A stretch of 64,000 bases of DNA from positions 367,523-431,522 of the forward strand of contig KK211222.1 in the NCBI GenBank assembly GCA_000621185.1, written 5' to 3'. The notes under the pieces are model-generated. The model worked only from the letters and a program-made list of their open reading frames with translations, ran no database searches and had not been told where the DNA came from. Below, in pieces: positions 57,620-64,000 of this stretch; the stretch's first letter is position 1; each line of letters opens with the position of its first letter. A program made the translations under genes and the position numbers. This DNA is from Franconibacter pulveris DSM 19144. GTDB lineage: Bacteria; Pseudomonadota; Gammaproteobacteria; Enterobacterales; Enterobacteriaceae.

Positions 57620-57928
57620 ATGCAAACAATAAAAGATCTGGCGACAGGGAGAATAAGCCTGGCGCAAACCTTCTGGGGGTATGGCGTCTGCGGGAATATT
57701 ATTTTAGGCCTCGTCGGAACCTCGGCAATAAATAATGAATTTTTAGGATTTTTTATTCTCACGCTTATCTTAAAGTTTCTGCTATTCGCCACGGTGCTCT
57801 CGGGCATCACGTTTATCATGCGTAACGGTAAGATAACCGTCTGGCGCATACTGGCTTTCGCCGTGGTGCTTATTGAGGTTATCGTCGGGCTGATCATGGC
57901 CGCGGCGCTCGCCTCTGTCGCGTTCTGA
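57620..57928 (+). CDS. Small membrane protein, unknown
   Basis: 102 residues with about three hydrophobic segments (GLVGTSAI, FFILTLILKFLLFATVLSGIT, AFAVVLIEVIVGLIMAAAL). No family recognised. Start chosen at the first ATG; ribosome site weak. Likely inner membrane. Confidence 0.6.
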   Translation: MQTIKDLATGRISLAQTFWGYGVCGNIILGLVGTSAINNEFLGFFILTLILKFLLFATVLSGITFIMRNGKITVWRILAFAVVLIEVIVGLIMAAALASVAF

Positions 57929-58081
57929 AACCAATTTTTTCTGTGGGTTACAGCGATTTGTTTTATTTTCCCGCCATGCGGTGACAGTGGGTTTGCGCCC
58001 CTGCGCCTTTAAGGTTGATCCGATAGGGGAAAAGCACAAACCTCGTTACTCTGGCGGCAGAATAGCAATTAAGGAGGCACT

Positions 58082-58885
58082 ATGGAGCTGATGCCCATGC
58101 CAAAACTTTCTGAAAGCACGCTCAATGCGATCAATACGCTGGGCCAGTGGCTGGCGCAAACCGACATGGCTTCGCCTGCCGACGCCAGCGCAGCGCAACT
58201 GGTCGTGCTGGCGGGCAACGCGGCGCTGCCGACCCTGGAAACCGCCGCGCAGATTTCAAACGCCCACGCGCTGCCATTGTTGATTACCGGCGGGATCGGC
58301 CACTCCACCACCTTTCTTTACGCCGCCGTGGCGCGCCATCCCCGTTACAATAGCTTGCGCACTACCGGGCTGAGCGAGGCGGATTTGCTGGCGTCTATCG
58401 CCAGAAAGTACCTTAAAGTGCCTGAGGAGAGGCTGATAATCGAGCGACGCTCCACCAACAGCGGAGAAAACGCCAGCTTTACCCGCCAGCTGATGGAGGA
58501 TAAAGGGCTGAAGCCGCAGCGCGCGGTGTTGATTCAGGACCCCACCATGCAGCGGCGCACGGCCGCTACCTTCGCGCACGTCTGGCGTGACGCGCCAGCT
58601 AAGCCGCAGTGGTTAAGCTTTCCCGGTTTTGTGCCGCAGGTGATGAACGGCGAGCGGAACCTGACGTTCGCCAACCCTCAGGATGGGTTGTGGGAAGTGG
58701 CGCGTTATCTTTCCCTGGTGCTGGGCGAAATGCCGCGCCTTAACGATGATGAGCAGGGGTACGGCCCGCGCGGAAGAGGGTTTATCGAACATGTCGATAT
58801 GCCTGCCGACGTGCATGAAGCGTGGGAACAGGTGCAAAACGACGCGGCGCTGACGGCCCCCTTGCGCAGCCGCTCGCTCATTTAA
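58082..58885 (+). CDS. ydcF: YdcF family protein (DUF218)
   Basis: 267 residues, matching E. coli YdcF in length. DUF218 fold: VVLAGNAALPT, LLITGGIGHSTTFLY, and IQDPTMQRRTAATF are conserved. YdcF has been reported to bind SAM; activity is unknown. AAGGAGG six bases before the ATG. Follows the E. coli order before aldA. Confidence 0.92.
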   Translation: MELMPMPKLSESTLNAINTLGQWLAQTDMASPADASAAQLVVLAGNAALPTLETAAQISNAHALPLLITGGIGHSTTFLYAAVARHPRYNSLRTTGLSEADLLASIARKYLKVPEERLIIERRSTNSGENASFTRQLMEDKGLKPQRAVLIQDPTMQRRTAATFAHVWRDAPAKPQWLSFPGFVPQVMNGERNLTFANPQDGLWEVARYLSLVLGEMPRLNDDEQGYGPRGRGFIEHVDMPADVHEAWEQVQNDAALTAPLRSRSLI

Positions 58886-59085
58886 TTTCCCTGCCCGCCG
58901 TTTACAGCGCGCCGCTGTAAACGGTTTTCGCGACTCCTCTCCAAATTTTCTGCAACAGCGTTTCTTTTTTTAGATTTCCTTCACACATTCCTCTTTTTCA
59001 CCGCGCCGGGTGAGGCAATGCCGTTTAGTTTTTAACAAACTGTTTACTTCTAACACACATCAATAACCTGACAAGGGAGTAAGAC

Positions 59086-60525
59086 ATGACACGACCTGTG
59101 CAACACCCGATGTATATCGATGGCCAGTTCGTCAACTGGCAGGGCGATAACTGGCTTGATGTCATTAACCCGGCCACCGAAGAGGTGATTTCACGTATCC
59201 CGGACGGCACGGCGGAGGATGCGCGTAAGGCTATCGAGGCGGCTGAACAGGCACAGGCGCCGTGGGAAGCGCTGCCCGCCATTGAGCGCGCCGGGTGGCT
59301 GCGCAAAATCGCCGCCGGCATCCGCGAGCTGGCCGGGGAAATCAGCGCCATGATTGTTGCTGAAGGCGGAAAAACGCAGCAGCTGGCCGAAGTGGAGGTG
59401 GCTTTCACGGCGGATTATCTGGAATACATGGCGGAATGGGCGCGCCGTTACGAGGGCGAAATTATCCAAAGCGATCGCCCTGGCGAAAATATTCTGGTAT
59501 TCAAACGCGCGCTCGGCGTCACCACCGGCATCCTGCCGTGGAACTTCCCGTTCTTCCTGATAGCGCGCAAGCTCGCGCCGGCGCTGGTGACCGGCAATAC
59601 CATTGTGATTAAACCGAGCGAATTTACGCCAAACAACGCCATCGCCTTTGCGGAGATCGTTCATCAGGTGGGGTTGCCGAAAGGGGTGTTCAACCTGGTG
59701 CTCGGGCGCGGCGAAACGGTAGGACAAGAGCTGGCGGGCAACCCGAAAGTGGCGATGGTCAGCATGACCGGAAGCGTCGCGGCGGGCGAAAAAATCATGG
59801 CGGCGGCGGCCAGGAACATCACCAAAGTCTGCCTTGAGCTGGGCGGTAAAGCGCCGGCGATTGTGATGGACGACGCGGATCTGGAGCTTGCAGTGAAAGC
59901 GATTGTCGACTCCCGCGTTATCAACACCGGGCAGGTGTGCAACTGCGCCGAGCGCGTCTATGTGCAAAAAGGCATTTATGACCGCTTTGTCAGCAAGCTT
60001 GGCGAAGCCATGAAAGCGGTGACCTTTGGCGACCCGGCGCAGCGTAATGATGTCGCGATGGGGCCGCTTATCAACGCCGCGGCGCTGGAGCGCGTGGAGC
60101 AAAAAGTGGCGAAGGCGGTGAGCGAAGGGGCGAAAGTGGTCTTTGGCGGCAAAGCGGCGGAAGGCAAAGGGTACTTTTACCCGCCTACGCTGCTGGTGGA
60201 CGTCAACCAGCAGATGTCCATCATGCATGAAGAGACCTTCGGCCCGGTGCTGCCGGTGGTGGCGTTCGATACGCTCGACGAGGCGCTAAAGATGGCCAAC
60301 GACAGCGACTACGGGCTGACCTCATCGATTTACACCACCAATCTCAACACCGCGATGAAAGCCATCAACGGGCTGAAGTTTGGCGAAACCTACGTGAACC
60401 GCGAAAACTTCGAGGCGATGCAGGGTTTCCATGCCGGGTGGCGCAAGTCCGGCATCGGCGGCGCCGACGGCAAACATGGCCTGCATGAATACCTGCAAAC
60501 GCAGGTGGTGTATCTGCAAGCGTAA
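59086..60525 (+). CDS. aldA: Lactaldehyde dehydrogenase AldA
   Basis: 479 residues, NAD-dependent aldehyde dehydrogenase for L-lactaldehyde and glycolaldehyde. Catalytic Cys285 (GQVCNCAER), Glu251 (LELGGKAP) and the NAD-site MTGSVAAGEK are intact. Used in fucose/rhamnose catabolism. No obvious CRP site could be picked in the upstream 200 bp. Confidence 0.95.
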   Translation: MTRPVQHPMYIDGQFVNWQGDNWLDVINPATEEVISRIPDGTAEDARKAIEAAEQAQAPWEALPAIERAGWLRKIAAGIRELAGEISAMIVAEGGKTQQLAEVEVAFTADYLEYMAEWARRYEGEIIQSDRPGENILVFKRALGVTTGILPWNFPFFLIARKLAPALVTGNTIVIKPSEFTPNNAIAFAEIVHQVGLPKGVFNLVLGRGETVGQELAGNPKVAMVSMTGSVAAGEKIMAAAARNITKVCLELGGKAPAIVMDDADLELAVKAIVDSRVINTGQVCNCAERVYVQKGIYDRFVSKLGEAMKAVTFGDPAQRNDVAMGPLINAAALERVEQKVAKAVSEGAKVVFGGKAAEGKGYFYPPTLLVDVNQQMSIMHEETFGPVLPVVAFDTLDEALKMANDSDYGLTSSIYTTNLNTAMKAINGLKFGETYVNRENFEAMQGFHAGWRKSGIGGADGKHGLHEYLQTQVVYLQA

Positions 60526-60529
60526 TAAA

Positions 60530-60548
60530 AGGGGGCCTGGCCCCCTTA
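60530..60548. terminator. Terminator between aldA and esterase
   Basis: AGGGGG, CCTGG, CCCCCT: short GC stem between convergent genes; the esterase stop codon lies within it. Confidence 0.6.
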
Positions 60549-61466
60549 GTGGTTCTCAAGCTTTCGCGCCAGCCAGCGCATCAGCAGCTGCGGCCATGCC
60601 TGGGCGGGCAACCCTTCGGCATCGCGAATGCCAAAACCGTGGCCGCCCTCCTCAAAAAGATGCAGCTCGGCGGCCACCCCTTTTTCACGCAGCGCGCTAA
60701 ACATCGCCAGGCTGTTTTCCACTTTCACTGAAGGATCGTCCACGGCGTGAAACAGAAACGTGGGCGGCATCGCCTCCGGCAGCGATTGTTCTGGCGAATA
60801 ACGTTTTATGTGGACGCTATCGGGATCCTCGCCCAGCAGTTGCTGGCGAGACCCGGCATGCGCAATGGCCGGAGTCATGGAGATGACCGGATAGCCGAGG
60901 GCCAGAAACGCCGGGCGGGCGCTCAGGTGGTCAATGTCATCAAGCGGCGCGCTGATCGCCTCGTCATAGCGGGTGGCGAGGCTTGCCGCCGCATGGCCGC
61001 CTGCTGAGAACCCCAGAACGCCGATTTTTTCAGGCGTGACGCCAAACTCCGCCGCCCGGTGGCGCACCAGCCTTAGCGCGCGCTGCGCATCGGCAAGCGG
61101 CGCATCCGCCCCTTCGGCATGGCCGTCGCCGGGCAGACGATAGGTCATGACAAAAAGTGTATATCCCGCGTCGGTAAAGGCGGGGGCGAGCGCGCTGCCT
61201 TCTTTATCCAGCACAACGCGACGATACGAGCCGCCCGGCATGACCAGCAGTCCAATGCCATTCGGTTCATCAGGCTGGTAAACCGTGATTTGCGGGGCGC
61301 GCACGCCGGTCACGGCCCGGTCGAGCAGCGTTTCGCCGGTGTGTTGTTCTTCAAGGGTAAAATGGGCGTGCGATTGCCGCGCCCCAGGCGCTTCGCCGTC
61401 AGGCCAGACGGGAAACGTGTCGGCGTGGGCGACGGCCTGCGCCATACGGTCGGAGAGTTCTGTCAT
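60546..61466 (-). CDS. Alpha/beta hydrolase (acetyl esterase-like)
   Basis: 306 residues with nucleophile motif GFSAGG, oxyanion VMPGGSYR, Asp in HAVDDPSV, and His in EEGGHGFG. Belongs to the BD-FAE/Aes-like group acting on acetyl or sugar esters. No signal peptide, so cytoplasmic. Monocistronic; upstream is the psiF gene. Confidence 0.8.
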   Translation of the reverse strand: MTELSDRMAQAVAHADTFPVWPDGEAPGARQSHAHFTLEEQHTGETLLDRAVTGVRAPQITVYQPDEPNGIGLLVMPGGSYRRVVLDKEGSALAPAFTDAGYTLFVMTYRLPGDGHAEGADAPLADAQRALRLVRHRAAEFGVTPEKIGVLGFSAGGHAAASLATRYDEAISAPLDDIDHLSARPAFLALGYPVISMTPAIAHAGSRQQLLGEDPDSVHIKRYSPEQSLPEAMPPTFLFHAVDDPSVKVENSLAMFSALREKGVAAELHLFEEGGHGFGIRDAEGLPAQAWPQLLMRWLARKLENH

Positions 61467-61523
61467 AGGCTTTTGCCGTTACGATAAGGTCTTTTAAAGA
61501 TAACGCATGCGCGCGATGACGCA

Positions 61524-61550
61524 GAAAAAAACCCGCGCGAGGCGGGTTTT
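61524..61550. terminator. Terminator of psiF
   Basis: AAAACCCGC / GCGGGTTTT stem with T run in the psiF direction. Confidence 0.85.
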
Positions 61551-61556
61551 ATGTCA

Positions 61557-62009
61557 CTAATCGGTCACCGTTTTAAGGCAGCCGCTCATAAAGGTTCGGC
61601 GGGCATCGCCGGAGAGCGACTGGTTGGTCGCCTGAGCGTTGCAGTCTTTCATTTTCTGCTGCTGCGTCATCGGTTTTTCATCGGGGGTTGTGGGGCTGTT
61701 TTTCAGGCAGTTGCCCATAAAGGTTTTACGGGCATCGCCGGAGAGCGACTGGCTGGCGGCCTGGGCGTTGCAGTCTTTCATTTTTTGCTGCTGAGGGTTG
61801 ACGCTTTTTTCCACCTTAGCCGCGGCGCTGTTTTTCAGGCAATTGCTCATAAAGATTTTACGATCGTCGCCGGAAAGCGACTGGGTTACGGCCTGAGTAT
61901 TACAGTCTTGCATTCTTTTTTGCTGCGGCGTAACGGACTTTTCCGCCGCATGCAGCGCCGTTGCGCACAGCAGCGTGGCCAGAAACGTCGTTGTCATGGT
62001 GAGTTTCAT
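61557..62009 (-). CDS. PsiF-repeat periplasmic protein with three repeats
   Basis: 150 residues: signal peptide (ALHA-AEK), then three copies of the PsiF repeat, each about 40 residues with PQQ-x-x-M-x-DCN-x-QA, SLSG-D-R and a final NCLK/GCLK. E. coli PsiF has two such repeats and is induced by phosphate starvation. Here the gene is far from phoA and no PhoB box was found. Function unknown; periplasmic. Confidence 0.88.
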   Translation of the reverse strand: MKLTMTTTFLATLLCATALHAAEKSVTPQQKRMQDCNTQAVTQSLSGDDRKIFMSNCLKNSAAAKVEKSVNPQQQKMKDCNAQAASQSLSGDARKTFMGNCLKNSPTTPDEKPMTQQQKMKDCNAQATNQSLSGDARRTFMSGCLKTVTD

Positions 62010-62248
62010 TATGTCGTCCTTTTTATGTTGAGGGGCACAGGATCGGGGCGCGAAGGCAAAAAAGCGATTTGCTGATTTCTGATTTCTTTTTTACCGGCGC
62101 CTGATAGTAGTTTACTCACTGGCGGGAAAAGCGCGTTTTCAGGTGCAAAACTTATTCATTTACAGGGGATTATCCAAATAAAGTTAATGAATTCTTAATC
62201 TACTCCCGCTATGGTGAGGCAATCCTCGCCTTGGTTCAGGATTTTCTT

Positions 62249-62782
62249 ATGCGCAGCAAATACACCTCATCGCAAATTACACTTCACTGGCTGGTCTTTT
62301 TACTGGTGGTGGTCGCGTACAGCGCTATTGAGTTACGCGGGCTGGTGCCGCGAAGCGTAGGCCGTATTTTTATCTATACCCACTTTAGCTGCGGTATCGC
62401 CATTCTGGTGTTGATGGTGAGCCGGTTGCTGCTGCGGGCGAAATACCCTGAGCCGCCAATTGAGCCGAAGCCAAAAGCGCTCTATACCGGCCTTTCTCAT
62501 CTCGTTCACGTGATTCTCTACCTGATGTTTATCGCGCTGCCGCTGCTCGGCGTGGCGGCGAAATATTATGGCGGACGCGAATGGTTCGCTTTTGGCGTCA
62601 GCATGCCGGTGGCGGCGGAAGGGGATGAAGATGTCGAAATGCAGCTGCGGGCGATTCACGCATTTATCGCCAACAGCAGCTATTTTGTGGTCGCGCTTCA
62701 TGCCGGGGCGGCGCTGGTGCACCACTATTTCTGGCGCGACAATACGCTGCTGCGCATGATGCCCGGTAAACGCAGCCGGTAA
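62249..62782 (+). CDS. cybB: Cytochrome b561 CybB
   Basis: 177 residues with four TM helices and conserved His in ITLHWLVF, IYTHFSCG, AIHAF and VALHAGAALVHHYF that ligate two haems. E. coli CybB oxidises ubiquinol and reduces superoxide. Start at 62249 matches the family; an earlier GTG at 62231 is less likely. Confidence 0.9.
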   Translation: MRSKYTSSQITLHWLVFLLVVVAYSAIELRGLVPRSVGRIFIYTHFSCGIAILVLMVSRLLLRAKYPEPPIEPKPKALYTGLSHLVHVILYLMFIALPLLGVAAKYYGGREWFAFGVSMPVAAEGDEDVEMQLRAIHAFIANSSYFVVALHAGAALVHHYFWRDNTLLRMMPGKRSR

Positions 62783-62917
62783 AATGGACGCTCTGTCTCT
62801 TTTTTGAACATATTTTCCATTGCAGTTCACACTTTGCGCACTGCGCATTCGTGAAGTCCGCTCCGTTCGGCCTACAACTATATCTATTATAGAAACACTC
62901 AGGTGAGCGGGGGAACT

Positions 62918-64000
62918 ATGGCGCAGTCGATTCAACGTCCGGTAACAGAGGTAGCGATGCAGGAAGAAGCGCATGAGGCGCGCAGGCTGCGTAAGGTCTT
63001 GCTGGCGACCGGCGTTGGCCATTTTGTCGAGTGGTTTGACTTCGGCCTTTACGGGACGCTGGCCGCCATCATCGGCATGCAATTTTTCCAGTCGAGCAGC
63101 CCGGCGGCTGCGCTGCTCTCCTCATTTGCAGTATTTGGCGCGGGCTTTGTGATGCGTCCTCTCGGCGGGCTGTGGTTCGGATCGCTCGGCGACAGGATCG
63201 GGCGCCAAAAAGTGCTGGCGAACGTCATCCTGCTCACCTCGGGGGCTACCTTTGTCATGGGGTTGCTTCCCACCTGGCAGCAGGTGGGCTTGCTGGCGCC
63301 AGCGCTGCTGGTGATCACCCGTCTGGTGCAGGGGTTCGCCGCAGGCGGCGAGACCTCCGGCGCCACCACCTATCTTGCCGAATTTGCGCCCGCGCGGCGG
63401 CGCGGCTATTTCACCTGCTGGATAGACAACTTTGGCTTTATGGCGTTTGTTGCCGGCTCCGGCCTGGTTTTTCTGCTCACGGCTTCGCTTGGCGAAACGG
63501 CGATGAACGAATGGGGCTGGCGCATTCCGTTCCTGATTGCCGGGCCGCTCGGCATCGTGGGGCTTTATCTGCGCACCCGTCTTGAGGATTCCCCGGAGTT
63601 CACCGCCGCCGTTCGGGCGGGCAAAACGGCGCAGACGCCGCTGCGTACGGCGGTGACGTCCGCCTGGCGGGCGCTGCTGTTCTGCGTCGGGTTTGTGGTT
63701 ATTAAAGCGGTAGGCCACTGGACGCTGCAAACGTTTATGCCAGGTTATCTCTCGACGGAGCTCCATTTCAGCAAGCTTGATTCCTACGCCATTACCACCC
63801 TCGGCCTGTTCGCTATCGCCGTGATGGTGCCGTTTATGGGCTATCTCTCGGACCGCTTCGGGCGCAAGCCGTTAATGCTGGCGGGCTGCGGCGGGTTTAT
63901 TCTCTTCACCTGGCCCGCGATGATGGTGATGGCGCAGGGCGATATGCTCTCCGCCATGCTGGCGATGCTGGTGCTCGGCGCGTTTATCGCCGCCTTCGAC
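62918..64000 (+). CDS. MHS-family MFS transporter, partial (cut by window end)
   Basis: 361 residues visible, open to the end of the window. N-terminal hydrophilic 25 residues, then HFVEWFDFGLYGTLAAII, MRPLGGLWFGSLGDRIGRQK, and RLVQGFAAGGETSGATTYLA: typical metabolite:H+ symporter family. ATG 62918 has a GAGCGGGGGA site. Substrate unknown; similar to the ProP/KgtP/citrate group. Unrelated in position to the MHS gene at 55.8 kb. Confidence 0.85.
   Translation, partial: MAQSIQRPVTEVAMQEEAHEARRLRKVLLATGVGHFVEWFDFGLYGTLAAIIGMQFFQSSSPAAALLSSFAVFGAGFVMRPLGGLWFGSLGDRIGRQKVLANVILLTSGATFVMGLLPTWQQVGLLAPALLVITRLVQGFAAGGETSGATTYLAEFAPARRRGYFTCWIDNFGFMAFVAGSGLVFLLTASLGETAMNEWGWRIPFLIAGPLGIVGLYLRTRLEDSPEFTAAVRAGKTAQTPLRTAVTSAWRALLFCVGFVVIKAVGHWTLQTFMPGYLSTELHFSKLDSYAITTLGLFAIAVMVPFMGYLSDRFGRKPLMLAGCGGFILFTWPAMMVMAQGDMLSAMLAMLVLGAFIAAFD

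Noticed and set aside
59191-60228. 345-codon open frame antisense to aldA
   Set aside because: Antisense shadow; aldA is intact on the other strand.

Overview
The window looks like a chromosomal segment of a GC-rich member of the Enterobacteriaceae, in the Cronobacter/Franconibacter/Enterobacter neighbourhood. The backbone follows the E. coli K-12 order around tyrR to cybB: ycjX-ycjF-tyrR-tpx-ycjG-mpaA-mppA, zntB-fnrS-ttcA-dbpA, nifJ, ydbJ-hslJ-ldhA-ydbH-ynbE-ydbL, azoR-hrpA, ydcF-aldA and cybB. There is no Rac prophage, and E. coli ycjY/ycjZ are absent. Genus placement is an inference from gene content and order; no tRNA, rRNA, CRISPR array or integrase was seen.

Layout. 0-9.1 kb: CGNR protein, ycjXF, tyrR, tpx and murein-peptide recycling (ycjG, mpaA, mppA). 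9.2-14.6 kb: accessory genes, including two regulator/oxidoreductase divergent pairs (LysR with an NmrA-like reductase, AraC with an SDR), a KTSC protein, a 61-residue protein that is half Asp/Glu, and a GhoT/OrtT-type membrane toxin. 14.9-29.6 kb: backbone with zntB, the FNR-controlled sRNA FnrS, a proline-rich micro-ORF, ttcA, a CspA-type gene with a long leader and a YmcF-like small zinc protein, dbpA, nifJ, ldhA and the ydbH-ynbE-ydbL operon.

29.9-42.9 kb is the most unusual part. Short gene modules are separated by copies of one palindromic repeat (arms AATGTCCGCTTT / AAAGCGGACATT). The modules are LysR plus hydrolase-SnoaL fusion; a multi-nuclease HNH protein; an AbiH-family protein; an MBL/tautomerase/LysR cluster; and a frameshifted AraC gene plus an MFS pump. 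A decayed IS30-family element sits exactly at the dyad centre of one repeat copy with a 2-bp duplication. Beyond the last repeat lies a peptidoglycan-binding/pesticin-like muramidase gene broken by an in-frame TGA, followed by an overlapping LprI-like gene that may encode immunity. The HNH nuclease and AbiH genes are AT-rich relative to the backbone and are the best candidates for phage defence.

43.4-64 kb: azoR, hrpA, an O-methyltransferase, a MarR-controlled tripartite drug-efflux operon with a perfect 18-bp operator candidate, a GNAT-fosA pair (fosfomycin resistance), two MHS-family transporters (one with four related operator-like sites upstream, one cut by the window end), ydcF, aldA, an esterase, a three-repeat PsiF protein and cybB.
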